Assembly (NCBI GenBank): GCA_023250585.1
Contig: JAHFAK010000003.1
Span: forward strand, 4,748-44,853
Length of the DNA: 40,106 nucleotides
Reading direction: 5' to 3'
Source: Deltaproteobacteria bacterium
GTDB lineage: Bacteria; Bdellovibrionota_F; JAHFAK01
A program made the position numbers and the translations under genes. This document shows, one piece after another, positions 18,572-28,275 of the stretch. The first letter of the stretch is position 1. Every line of letters begins with the position of its first letter. The notes below the pieces were generated by a model. That model did no database searches and was not told the origin of the DNA. It was given only the letters and a program-made list of their open reading frames with translations.

Positions 18572-18981
18572 GTACCAGCTCAGTAAATGGGAGTGATTAA
18601 GTAATTTCTCTATGGAACTGGATCCCGCGGTCAAGCCGCGGGATGACAATTCGAGAGTGTTTTCCGTTTGTCATCCCGTGGCTTGACCACGGGATCCATC
18701 TTCATTTTCCCATTAACTGAGAAGGTGTGAAAAAATCAAGGGAGAGCTCCATTTTCTGAAAAAGAGCGATAGGAAACTGAAATGTCCCATTCGACTGTCA
18801 TTGCGAAAACCTGAAGGGTTTGAAGCAATCTTTATTTGCTTGAGATTGCTTCGTCGGGCAAGAAAACGTGCCCTCCTCGCAATGACAGGTAAGAGACCAC
18901 CCTCGAAATGACAACGTGCGGTCTTCTGTCATTGCGAACGAAGTGAGAAATATGATTCTTTCACACCTTCTGAGCTATTAC
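18572..18981. mobile_element. Composite MITE-like element M3 (A inverted + B), TSD ATAAATAG/ATGAATAG
   Basis: Ends GTACCAGCTCAG / GTAATAGCTCAG; 7/8 TSD at 18564-18571 and 18982-18989; shares modules A and B with M1. Confidence 0.82.
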
Positions 18982-19040
18982 ATGAATAGTACAATTCCAC
19001 TTGCATTCTAATAATGCTATGATACGTATTAATATTCACT

Positions 19041-19592
19041 ATGTCTGATGAATTAAAAGTGTTAAAAATTGTAGTTGAGCGGTTGAATAAAGAGCAGATT
19101 AACTATATGCTGACCGGCTCGATGGCTTACAATTTTTATACCAAACCCAGGATGACAAGAGATATTGATATTATTCTTCAGTTGAAAGAAAGTGATATAC
19201 AAAACTTTTATACACTCTTTAAAGATGATTTTCATATACATCCAGATTCCGTGAGAGAAGCAGTTAAAGATGAAAGAATGTTTAACATTATTCATAACGA
19301 ATTAATTGTTAAAGTGGATTGTATTATCATTAAACACAAGAATGTTTATAGAAGTCTTGAATTTCAGCGAAAGAAAAATGTAGATTTTGATGGAATCAAT
19401 ACGTGGATTGTCTCCCAAGAAGATCTTATTATCTCAAAACTGTGGTGGGCGAAGGATGATAGTGATTCCGAATATCAGCTGAGAGATGTACGCTCACTAT
19501 TACAAATGAAAGATGAGCTAGATTTAGATTATCTTGAACATTGGATTAAAGAATTAAAACTAGAAGCAATATATCATAAAGTAAAACTATGA
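19041..19592 (+). CDS. Nucleotidyltransferase (AbiEii/DUF6036-like), putative toxin of a TA pair
   Basis: YMLTGSMAYNFYTKPRMTRDIDIILQL motif. Confidence 0.78.
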   Translation: MSDELKVLKIVVERLNKEQINYMLTGSMAYNFYTKPRMTRDIDIILQLKESDIQNFYTLFKDDFHIHPDSVREAVKDERMFNIIHNELIVKVDCIIIKHKNVYRSLEFQRKKNVDFDGINTWIVSQEDLIISKLWWAKDDSDSEYQLRDVRSLLQMKDELDLDYLEHWIKELKLEAIYHKVKL

Positions 19593-19834
19593 ATGATACT
19601 TCCCTTGAAATAGATGCACTCATGCAGAAATTATTTATGCAAAAGACGGGCATTGAGCGAATGAAGATTGGTTGCGATATGTTTGATACAGCAAAACGTA
19701 TTGTTATAAGTTCAATTCGGGCAAAATATCCTAATCTTTCTTCACGAGAATTACGACAAAAAGTATTTTTGCGTTTCTATGGCGATGAATTTTCTGAAGA
19801 GGAGAGAGAATGCATTTTAGAAAGTATTAAATAA
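19589..19834 (+). CDS. Small partner protein of the NTase
   Basis: 4-bp ATGA overlap with upstream NTase; short charged helical protein. Confidence 0.65.
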   Translation: MNDTSLEIDALMQKLFMQKTGIERMKIGCDMFDTAKRIVISSIRAKYPNLSSRELRQKVFLRFYGDEFSEEERECILESIK

Positions 19835-19903
19835 TAACAAAAGAGATTCAATATGGACAAACAAATGTATGTAAATTTACCCGTGGTGTCTTCGTATACG
19901 TGC

Positions 19904-20040
19904 CTATTTCGAAGTATACTTTTGTAAACGTCGATAGCGTGTTACAAGAAAAGCCTCTGAGAGTATAGCACTCGCAAGTAATTGAACATCAATCCATCCT
20001 AAGCCTTTTCCATAACGTGAGTAGTCGCGACAATTTAGTC
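19904..20040 (-). pseudogene. C-terminal remnant of a VapC-like PIN-domain toxin
   Basis: RYGKGLGWIDVQLLASAILSEAFLVTRYRRLQKYTSK resembles the PIN G.GWID..LLASA motif; no N-terminal half present. Confidence 0.6.
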
Positions 20041-20104
20041 GCAGTTCCTTGCAGTATAGTATATATAACCATTGGAATTTAATTAGTTTTTTATTATATA
20101 ATTC

Positions 20105-20120
20105 TGGCATGCTTTTTGCA
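20105..20120 (+). promoter_or_regulatory. Sigma-54 promoter TGGCATGCTTTTTGCA
   Basis: Consensus -24/-12; lies inside the over-extended ORF 20049..20978. Confidence 0.8.
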
Positions 20121-20163
20121 AACTTAGATTTTCAAGAATATAAATTTACAACAGGAGTTTTCA

Positions 20164-20978
20164 TGAAATTACTATCTTACTTTGTTATGGTATTACTTTT
20201 AATATCATATGCATTTGCAGGAGATTCCAAAGAGAAACCTTCAGTGAGCGATAATCAGATGGAGGTACGAAAGATCAATGATCGTTTTACGCTTCCACTG
20301 CTGTTAAATAAAACTTCGCTCTTTACACAAAATCAAGTTTGCGAAGATGCAAAAAGGCGATTTGTCGGGAAGAAATATGCCCTCATTGCATTTAGATCAG
20401 GGGGCTGTGATGGGTGTAAAAATCTTTTGAGTGATCTTTCCGATCGATGTAATATATATATTAATGATAATTTTGCAGTCTATCACACGTGGTTATGGTC
20501 CGATGACTTAACAGCCATCGATCCGCAAGGGGAATGGGGCCCTCATTTACTTATTATGAAGCTTGATGATTGTAGGATGAGTGAAGAAGGTTTTTACCCT
20601 TATAAATCTCCTTTTGCTGATGACCCAAATGATATAAGAGATACAACCTGGTTTTCCAATGCTCGAGAACGAATTCCTGTCTTAGCTTATACCATTGCTC
20701 ATCGAACTGATTTTGAAGATGCTCAAGTTTTTAATAAAAAAGATTTTGAATATTTCAAAAGAACTGCCTTTCGATGCCCCAATAGAGAAAAAGCACCAGT
20801 GGCTGATATGACGTTTGATGAAATAAAGATTCGATCCGTCGTACAGCTTTTATATATTCAGGGTGAAATAACAAAGGATGAATTAGAAAAAGTTACTACA
20901 GCGGAGGATGTTTTTTTTAATAAACATCAATTAGGATGGCCTGATATGAAAGAACTCTTAGAGCTTTTAGACTTGTAG
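20164..20978 (+). CDS. Exported protein with CxxC (GGCDGCKNL), possibly thioredoxin-like
   Basis: aggagt RBS then MKLLSYFVMVLLLISYAFAG signal peptide; start chosen downstream of the sigma-54 site. Confidence 0.7.
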
Positions 20979-21107
20979 AGCAGTTGAAAAAATAATATGT
21001 CATCGTATCATTCCATAATGGATGTATTTGCAACAAACTCTTAAAAAGTAATTGTACAAAAATCATAAATTTCTTTTTATATCAAAGCGTTATTTTATCG
21101 TATACTT

Positions 21108-21123
21108 TGGCATGTTTTTTGCT
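21108..21123 (+). promoter_or_regulatory. Sigma-54 promoter TGGCATGTTTTTTGCT
   Basis: Consensus -24/-12 about 50 bp upstream of ATG 21173. Confidence 0.8.
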
Positions 21124-21172
21124 TTTCTTCATTTCGAATCTTTAACTATTAATAATTAAAAGGAGATTTGTT

Positions 21173-21658
21173 ATGAAGAAACAGACGTGTATTTTTCTTA
21201 TGCTTACCTTAGTAATTTTTACCCATGCCTTTGCAGGAGAGAAAAAATTATCCAAAAGAAAAGAGCAGGTCGTTACGACCCTTATGGAAAACCAAGAGCT
21301 TGTTTTTGAAATTTTAAAAGCATTTTTTACAAACCCTACGGTGCAAGCGGAATTGAAACAAAAAGGAGTCGAGAGTAAATTCTTTGCACAAACATCTCAG
21401 TATGAAGAGGAGATTAGGGCAGTGCAAGCAGCATTAGCAAAAACTACGTTACAGCAGGATATTATTGATGCGATTGTTGCAAGTGATGATCTTTCAAAGA
21501 TGTTACAAGAAGCAATAAAGACGAGGACCGTGAAAGAAGTTGCGAAAAATTCGCCCGTTGTGCAATCAGTCGTTACAACCTTACTTACGGATGAAGAGCT
21601 ACGTAATAGTCTGGTGAATTTATTCATTGCTGTGGTTCAAAATAATAAAAGTAAATAG
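21173..21658 (+). CDS. Exported hypothetical protein
   Basis: aaaggaga RBS; MKKQTCIFLMLTLVIFTHAFAG signal peptide; no recognised domain. Confidence 0.75.
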   Translation: MKKQTCIFLMLTLVIFTHAFAGEKKLSKRKEQVVTTLMENQELVFEILKAFFTNPTVQAELKQKGVESKFFAQTSQYEEEIRAVQAALAKTTLQQDIIDAIVASDDLSKMLQEAIKTRTVKEVAKNSPVVQSVVTTLLTDEELRNSLVNLFIAVVQNNKSK

Positions 21659-21674
21659 TTCGACAGCTTATAGA

Positions 21675-24053
21675 TCAGATGCTTACAGGTTGTAAAAGCT
21701 GGATCTCTTCTCGAATGATTTCATAATACAAACTTTCTTTGTCCTTAACATACGGGATCACGAGTAATTCTTTAGCTCGTGTCATTGCAACATAGAGCAG
21801 GCGAATCATTTCGTGGGTGTCTTTTTTCTTTTCGTGTTCGAGTGCTTCATCGTAATTATATGTTTTGAGAGAAGCTAATTTAATTGCCATGTGTTTTTGT
21901 AGACGATCAACAATAACTCGCGGTGAATATTTTCGTTCAGAAAAGAGATTTGCAAGAATGACTACTTTAAATTCCAGGCCTTTTGCTTTATGGATCGTGA
22001 GGAAACTAACCGCATCTTTTATTTCTTCATCGAGCGGGAGTTCATCAAAGGAGTAATGTTTTGTATTAATAAGCCAATCAGTAAATTCATTGAGAGAAAT
22101 AGGGTATTGTGCGCTCAGAATATAGGCTTTACGAATAAGTTTTTCGAGATTGTATGCTTTCTTTTTATGAAATTTCTGAGATACATATAAACTATGAATA
22201 TGAGTTTGATCAAAAATAGTTCGTAAAAATTGCGGAACTGTTTGTTCATCTTTGAACTCATATAATTTTTTTAAACAGGTAAATACTTCTGCAAGATGAG
22301 GATCTTGAGAAATAGGAATATCTAAAAATGAATGATATTCTGAAAGATTGCCTAATAAAAAAAGTTGTTCATCCGAGACAGCAAAAAGATCACTTTTGAG
22401 TGTTCCAATCAGTGCAATTTTGTCCGATGGGTTTTTAAAAAGAGAAAGTAAGTTGATAATGCTCTTAATTTCTTCACGTGTGTAAAATTCTTTTTCTAAA
22501 AAACGATGCGGAATATTTTCTCGGCGAAATATATCCTGATAAACAAAAATATCAGATGTTTGTGGGAAAATGACGGCAATGTCTTCATAGGTAATAGAAT
22601 GTTCAATTGAAAGTTTTTTAATAAGCGAAGAAATGGTGAGCGCTTCATTTTCTCGTTGATCTTTAAGTGATAAAGCTTCTGCTTCAAGTATCTGAATTGC
22701 TTTGGGGAAATAATTTTGTTCTTTATGGTATGGTTCAAGCGGAATATAATTTGGTTGGGTAGCCACTTTAGAATCTTTTTTCATCTGCGCGCTAAAAGTA
22801 CGATTAATAAAATCAATAAGCGCTGAAACCGAGCGAAAATTTTGTCGGATGGAAAGAATGTTTGTTTCATTAAAATAGCGATCTTTAATGGCTTCATACA
22901 TTTCGATATCAGCTTTTCTGAAACGATAAATCGATTGCTTTGGATCTCCGACAATAAAGAGTTTTCCTCCTTGAAGTTCTATATCGTTGAGTTGACTTGT
23001 TTTGTTATATTTTTCACAGATATACAGGACAATTTCCATTTGTAATGGGTCAGTGTCTTGAAATTCATCGATCAAAAAATATTCAAATTTATTTTTCCAA
23101 TAATTTCTGAGCGTAGGATTATCGCGAAGAATACCACGAAGCTCGATCAAAAGATCATCAAAATCCATAAAGTGTCGTTTCTTTTTCTGTTCTCCAAAAA
23201 AAATAAAAAATTCAGTGATTTTAGAAATGAGATCAACCGTAAGATTGTGAAAAAATACTTTTTGGTAATGAGCAATGTTTATTTTTAATTCTGACATTAA
23301 TTGTTTGAAATACGCACATGATTCTTTAGAGTCCCAATTTTTGGCGTTTCCCGCATGTGCTTTTTTGAGATGAAGTCGTTCGAATGATTTATTGAGAAGA
23401 CAGGTTTTAATCGTTAAAAATTCTTGATATCCTAAATCGGCTGTGTCACGTAAATGTTCATTGGTGTTATTTTGTATTTTTTCTGATAAGGCCATAGCCG
23501 TTTCATACAAAGCATCAAACGAAAAATGTATTTTTTGTGGCAAACTTTCAGAGATTATATCGCGATATCGGTATAATTCCTGGGTGAGAGAATAAAACAT
23601 ATTGAGTGATATACCATAGCGCATAGCCGTAAAAAAAATACTCTCTTTTTCAGTTAACATGACTCGCAGCCAATTATTCCATTGTTTTAGGAAAAAGAAA
23701 CTTCCCTGTGTTTCATCAAGAAGAATAAAATCAGGATTAAGCCCGGCTTCAAAAGCTTTTTCTTTCAATAATTGATGAGCAAAAGCGTGTATAGTTCCAA
23801 TAAACATTCTATGAAAAGGAAGGGCCATATCTTCTAACTTCTGATAAAGGCGATTCTGTATTTCTTTTGCTGCTTTTTCAGTAAATGTTAACGCAACTAT
23901 TTTTTCGGGAGCTGTTTTCTTTTGAGTGAGAAGGGCTGCAATGCGATCAATCAAAAGAGAAGTTTTACCGGTACCAGCGCCTGCTTCAACAAGTAATGAG
24001 GTAGTGAGATCTTGGCGGATACGATCTCTTGCTTTTTGATCCTGTGGTAGCAT
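21675..24053 (-). CDS. UvrD/AddA-family superfamily I helicase
   Basis: VEAGAGTGKTSLLIDRI, DEFQDTDPLQ, VGDPKQSIYRFRKAD, TIHKAKGLEFKVVIL, LLYVAMTRAKELL. Confidence 0.93.
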   Translation of the reverse strand: MLPQDQKARDRIRQDLTTSLLVEAGAGTGKTSLLIDRIAALLTQKKTAPEKIVALTFTEKAAKEIQNRLYQKLEDMALPFHRMFIGTIHAFAHQLLKEKAFEAGLNPDFILLDETQGSFFFLKQWNNWLRVMLTEKESIFFTAMRYGISLNMFYSLTQELYRYRDIISESLPQKIHFSFDALYETAMALSEKIQNNTNEHLRDTADLGYQEFLTIKTCLLNKSFERLHLKKAHAGNAKNWDSKESCAYFKQLMSELKINIAHYQKVFFHNLTVDLISKITEFFIFFGEQKKKRHFMDFDDLLIELRGILRDNPTLRNYWKNKFEYFLIDEFQDTDPLQMEIVLYICEKYNKTSQLNDIELQGGKLFIVGDPKQSIYRFRKADIEMYEAIKDRYFNETNILSIRQNFRSVSALIDFINRTFSAQMKKDSKVATQPNYIPLEPYHKEQNYFPKAIQILEAEALSLKDQRENEALTISSLIKKLSIEHSITYEDIAVIFPQTSDIFVYQDIFRRENIPHRFLEKEFYTREEIKSIINLLSLFKNPSDKIALIGTLKSDLFAVSDEQLFLLGNLSEYHSFLDIPISQDPHLAEVFTCLKKLYEFKDEQTVPQFLRTIFDQTHIHSLYVSQKFHKKKAYNLEKLIRKAYILSAQYPISLNEFTDWLINTKHYSFDELPLDEEIKDAVSFLTIHKAKGLEFKVVILANLFSERKYSPRVIVDRLQKHMAIKLASLKTYNYDEALEHEKKKDTHEMIRLLYVAMTRAKELLVIPYVKDKESLYYEIIREEIQLLQPVSI

Positions 24054-24060
24054 ATGTTGT

Positions 24061-24217
24061 GTATAGCTCAGTTAATGGGAAAAATGAAGATGGATCCCGT
24101 GGTCAAGCCACGGGATGACAAACGGGAAACACTCTCAAATTGTCATCCCGCGGCTTGACCGCGGGATCCAGTTCCATAGAAAAATTACTTAATCACTCCC
24201 ATTAACTGAGGGATTAC
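24061..24217. mobile_element. MITE-like element M4 (module A only)
   Basis: Perfect inner 14-bp TIR ctcagttaatggga/tcccattaactgag; outer right end GTAATC; imperfect TSD tatgttgt/tctgttat (6/8). Confidence 0.75.
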
Positions 24218-24287
24218 TCTGTTATCTTTATTTTACTTTCTTTTAATTCTATACTATAGTGTTTTTAACTATTAAGGAAAGATATTT

Positions 24288-24710
24288 ATGGGATTTAGTA
24301 CTGACTCAGATAAAAATCGAGAACTTTCAGAAATAAATGTAACGCCACTTGTTGATGTTATGCTTGTGCTTTTGATTATATTCATGGTTACGGCGCCACT
24401 CATTCAACATGGAGTCAAAGTTGATTTACCTAAAGCAAACACAACACCAATGGAAACAAAGGAAGAAGAGCTGATTCTTACCATCGATAAAAATAAAAAA
24501 CTTTTTATTCTTGAACATCAATATACGTTTGATGAATTCACCAAAAAAATTGCTGCAATTTATAAGACCCGTACAAAAAAACAAATCTTTCTCAACGGCG
24601 ATAGGACACTTCCTTATGAATACGTCATTCAAGTTATGGCAGTATTAAAGAATGCTGGATTTGATGCTGTCGGACTTGTTACGGAACCTTTGATTGTTGA
24701 GAAGAAATGA
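24288..24710 (+). CDS. tolR: ExbD/TolR family protein
   Basis: EINVTPLVDVMLVLLIIFMVTAPLIQHGVKVDLPKA. Confidence 0.93.
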   Translation: MGFSTDSDKNRELSEINVTPLVDVMLVLLIIFMVTAPLIQHGVKVDLPKANTTPMETKEEELILTIDKNKKLFILEHQYTFDEFTKKIAAIYKTRTKKQIFLNGDRTLPYEYVIQVMAVLKNAGFDAVGLVTEPLIVEKK

Positions 24711-25603
24711 TACCGTACAATAAACACTCAGAACATACCAAAATATTACGAGAGAATTTAATCTTAGCGTTGATTATTTCTCTCTCGATGCATATTGGTT
24801 TATTTCTCATTTTTTTTATGTGGAATCCGTATGATCATAATCGCGTGAGTGCCTATACCCCTCGAGCAATCAAAGGGTATCTTATTGAGGATAGTTCTTT
24901 TTTAAAAAAAAACGTAGGAGTTGAAAAACCTAAGGATGCATTACCTGCTCCTAAAGTTGAAATACCACCACCACCTCCAAAACAAGAAGAAAAAACGGTG
25001 ACAATTCCCGAGAAAAAAACAAAAGAGATTTCTGTGCCTAAAGAAATCAAAGAGGCAAAAAAAGAACCGGTAAAGAAAGCACCGAAAAAAGAAGAAAAAA
25101 TTGTCGTAGAACCTGATGCAATTGAAAAATTAAAAGAACTTCAAAATCTCTTTAACACCGGCGAAGAAAATACGCGTATCCCGCGAAAGGATAATTTTAG
25201 TGCAAGTGATTCACAAAAAAAGGGTAGAGGCATTCCCGATGCTGATGCAGAAGGGGTCATCCCATCCAGCGAACTTGAATTTCTTATCGCAGAATATGCT
25301 CATAATTTGAAAAATTATATCGTTTCTCGTTGGCTTGTTACTAATTTAAAAGCGTTGAAAGCAAATCCACAAGCTATTGCGTATGTATATGTAACCATTG
25401 ATCGGAAGGGTAACTTACTCGATATACGATTAAAACAAACTTCGGGTATTCGTTCATTCGATGAAGATTGTATCAATACCATAAAACAAGCAGAGCCACT
25501 TATTCCTCCACCGGAAAAGCTTATTCCTGTGGTAGTCGGACGTGAAATACAGTTTGAATGTCCAGCCGAGGATGTATTAAAAAGCATGGGGAGTGATGAA
25601 TGA
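24707..25603 (+). CDS. TonB/TolA-like energy transducer
   Basis: N-terminal TM, Pro/Lys/Glu-rich spacer, C-terminal YVYVTIDRKGNLLDIRLKQTSGIRSFDEDCINTIKQAEPLIPPP. Confidence 0.85.
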   Translation: MIPYNKHSEHTKILRENLILALIISLSMHIGLFLIFFMWNPYDHNRVSAYTPRAIKGYLIEDSSFLKKNVGVEKPKDALPAPKVEIPPPPPKQEEKTVTIPEKKTKEISVPKEIKEAKKEPVKKAPKKEEKIVVEPDAIEKLKELQNLFNTGEENTRIPRKDNFSASDSQKKGRGIPDADAEGVIPSSELEFLIAEYAHNLKNYIVSRWLVTNLKALKANPQAIAYVYVTIDRKGNLLDIRLKQTSGIRSFDEDCINTIKQAEPLIPPPEKLIPVVVGREIQFECPAEDVLKSMGSDE

Positions 25604-27072
25604 AACGAATTATTTTGTGCAGTTTATTTTTAGTAAGTTTATTGCCATTAGTCAAAGCCGATGAGCCATTAGTTATTCGCCTTTCTGATTATGCAAAGAA
25701 AAAAATTCCTATAGCCATTACTGAGTTTCAAGATACGGGTGAAACACGAGAAGGTTTAAGCGATGCTGACCGTATTAATCTTTCACTGCTTTCAAGTTTA
25801 CATACCATTGTTATCAAAGATTTAGAGCTTACTAATTGGTTTAAAATTATTGCTGAAGAAGCATTTATTGCTGATCTCAAAAAAGAAGGCTATGGCGAAT
25901 CTGATATTAAATGGAATGATTGGAAAGCAATCGAGTCTACGCATTTAGTAAAAGGCACCTATGAATTTGACACCAAAACGAGAGATCTCATAATTACCGC
26001 ATATCTTTATAGTATTCCGGGCAAAAAAATTCTTTTTAAGAGAAGCTTTACGGGAAAATTTTATGGAAGCCTGCCGAGTGTTAGGAAATTTGCGCATAAA
26101 ATTGCTAATCGCATAGTCGAGCAAGTCACCGGTGAAATGGGTATTTTTGATACGAGAATTGCATTTATTGAACGTAAGCTTGAGATGAAAAGCGATATTG
26201 AGCGAATAAAGAAACCAGCAAAAGTGCTTGATACACTTAAACAGCAAGGTTCTACTGAAGGCAAAGATTCAAGAAATAAGGAATACATTTTCTCCAAAGA
26301 AATTATGATTATGGACTTTGATGGAGGAAACATCTCTCCACTGACAAGTAATCGAACACTTTCTATTTCTCCACATTGGTCACGAGATGGATCGCTTATC
26401 GTCTACACTGCCCGCAATAAAAAAAATGGACGATGGGATATGTATGTATATGATATTTTAAAATGGCAATCACAAAGACTTACATCCTTTGAACATTGGG
26501 ATGTTTTTTCTCCAAACTTTTCACCCCAGGAAGATTTGATCGCTGCAACAATTAGTAAAAATGATAGCGATATCTATATTTTAAATAAAGAAGGTAAAGT
26601 TTTAAATCAAATCACCTCTCAGTGGAATATTGATATTTCCCCATCATGGAGTCCTGATGGAAAGAAAATTGCCTTTAGTTCGGCAAGGACGGGTAAACCT
26701 CAAATTTATATCATGAATTGGGATGGCTCCAATATAGAACGAATTACGTTTGAAGGTCGGCATAACGATGAACCGGCCTGGAGTCCCAAAGGTGATAAAA
26801 TTGCATATCGTGGACAAGACATCGACGGAGAATCCGATATTTTAATTTATGATTTAAAAGCAAAAAAGAGTGAACGCATGACCTATGATACGAAAGACAA
26901 TGAATATCCAACGTGGTCGCCGGATGGACGATTCATTGCATTTCATTCATCAAGAACAGGCATGAATCAAATTTTTATTATTAATGCTACGGGGCAAGCA
27001 GGTAGCGAACGCAAGGTAACCAACTGTAAATATGATTGCATGAGCCCTAATTGGTCGCCGCGACTGAAGTAG
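25600..27072 (+). CDS. tolB: Tol-Pal system protein TolB
   Basis: Repeated SPSWSPDGKKIAFSSARTGKPQIYIM beta-propeller motifs; operon context. Confidence 0.94.
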   Translation: MKRIILCSLFLVSLLPLVKADEPLVIRLSDYAKKKIPIAITEFQDTGETREGLSDADRINLSLLSSLHTIVIKDLELTNWFKIIAEEAFIADLKKEGYGESDIKWNDWKAIESTHLVKGTYEFDTKTRDLIITAYLYSIPGKKILFKRSFTGKFYGSLPSVRKFAHKIANRIVEQVTGEMGIFDTRIAFIERKLEMKSDIERIKKPAKVLDTLKQQGSTEGKDSRNKEYIFSKEIMIMDFDGGNISPLTSNRTLSISPHWSRDGSLIVYTARNKKNGRWDMYVYDILKWQSQRLTSFEHWDVFSPNFSPQEDLIAATISKNDSDIYILNKEGKVLNQITSQWNIDISPSWSPDGKKIAFSSARTGKPQIYIMNWDGSNIERITFEGRHNDEPAWSPKGDKIAYRGQDIDGESDILIYDLKAKKSERMTYDTKDNEYPTWSPDGRFIAFHSSRTGMNQIFIINATGQAGSERKVTNCKYDCMSPNWSPRLK

Positions 27073-27491
27073 GTTAGCGGTTTGCGGTGAGCGGTTAGCG
27101 AAAGAATATGATAATAAAAGGATTTCAGGACTTAGAAGTTTGGAAAAAGGCTATAGTGCTTGTGAAAAATATTTATTTGATTACTCAAACTTTTCCAAAA
27201 GAAGAAACATATGGTATGACTTCTCAAATTCGGAGGGCAGCAGTCTCAATCCCTTCAAATATTGCTGAAGGTAAGGCAAGACAATCAAAGAAAGAATATG
27301 TCCAGTTTTTATTTATTGCACTTGGTTCAACAGCTGAAGTACAGACTCAAATAATCATTGCAAAAGAATTACAGTATATTACTGAAAAAAATAGGTTAGA
27401 TATTTTAGAAAATTTAGATCATATTGCAAGAATGTTGCGGAGATTAATACAAGAACTTAATCGCTCACCGCTTACCGAAAACCGCTAACCT
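27071..27491. mobile_element. Inverted-repeat-bounded S23/four-helix-bundle element
   Basis: aggttagcggtttgcggtgagcggttagcg (27071-27100) vs rc of 27462-27491, 27/30 identical. Confidence 0.75.
27108..27488 (+). CDS. Four-helix bundle protein (23S rRNA intervening-sequence / S23 family)
   Basis: DLEVWKKAIVLVKNIY...SQIRRAAVSIPSNIAEGKARQSKKEYVQFLFIALGSTAEVQTQI. Confidence 0.92.
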   Translation: MIIKGFQDLEVWKKAIVLVKNIYLITQTFPKEETYGMTSQIRRAAVSIPSNIAEGKARQSKKEYVQFLFIALGSTAEVQTQIIIAKELQYITEKNRLDILENLDHIARMLRRLIQELNRSPLTENR

Positions 27492-27513
27492 CTATCACTT
27501 TGGAGGAAAAATT

Positions 27514-28272
27514 ATGTTTTTACGAAGATCATTCTTTATTACATTACTTTTCGTATGTGCATTTGCAGTATCGTGCACTCATGTGCCTACCGATGAAATG
27601 GAAGAAGCCCGGCTTGCATTGAAAGATGCAGCGAAAAAAGGTGCGCCAACATATGCAAGTAAAGAATATGAAAGTGCACAAGAAGAATATGATAAAGCCA
27701 ATAATTCTATCGCGGAGCAAAATTATGAAAAAGCTTACAAGCATGCTAAAAATGCCACTGAGCTTGCCTATCTTGCGCGTCGTATAGCAGAAGAAAAAGC
27801 AAAACAAGACAAAGCGGGCGCAGAGGAAAAAGTAAGCCTTCGCGAAGATGAGCAAGCTAAGAAGCCTGTTGGGAATGATACTCTGAGTGAAGGGGAAGGA
27901 GTCTTGTCTGCCGAAGCAGCAGAAATTCTTTCTCACAGCGAATGTAAGGATATTAAAACCATCTATTTTGATTTTGATCAATTTTCCTTGCGTCCTGATG
28001 CTATTCAAGCAGTTCAAGTTAATCTTGCCTGCATTAAGCTCGGTGAATTTACCTTCAGTCTTGAAGGGCACTGTGATGAGCGTGGAAGCAATGAATATAA
28101 TTTAGCATTAGGAAAAAGAAGGGCAGAATCGGTCAGGGATTATTTAATCCAAATGGGCATTAATCAAAAACGTATAGAAACGGTAAGTTTTGGTGAAGAA
28201 AAACCAGTTGCACTCGGTAAAAATGAAACGGCCTGGGCACAAAATAGACGGGTAGAATTCATAATAAAATAG
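27514..28272 (+). CDS. pal: Peptidoglycan-associated lipoprotein (OmpA C-terminal domain)
   Basis: Lipobox AVSC; IYFDFDQFSLRPDA...LEGHCDERGSNEYNLALGKRRAESVRDYL; extra N-terminal helical repeat region. Confidence 0.93.
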   Translation: MFLRRSFFITLLFVCAFAVSCTHVPTDEMEEARLALKDAAKKGAPTYASKEYESAQEEYDKANNSIAEQNYEKAYKHAKNATELAYLARRIAEEKAKQDKAGAEEKVSLREDEQAKKPVGNDTLSEGEGVLSAEAAEILSHSECKDIKTIYFDFDQFSLRPDAIQAVQVNLACIKLGEFTFSLEGHCDERGSNEYNLALGKRRAESVRDYLIQMGINQKRIETVSFGEEKPVALGKNETAWAQNRRVEFIIK

Positions 28273-28275
28273 TAA

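Noticed and set aside
27544-28071. 175-aa minus-strand ORF over pal
   Set aside because: Antisense of a strongly supported CDS, Cys/Phe-rich composition typical of shadow ORFs.
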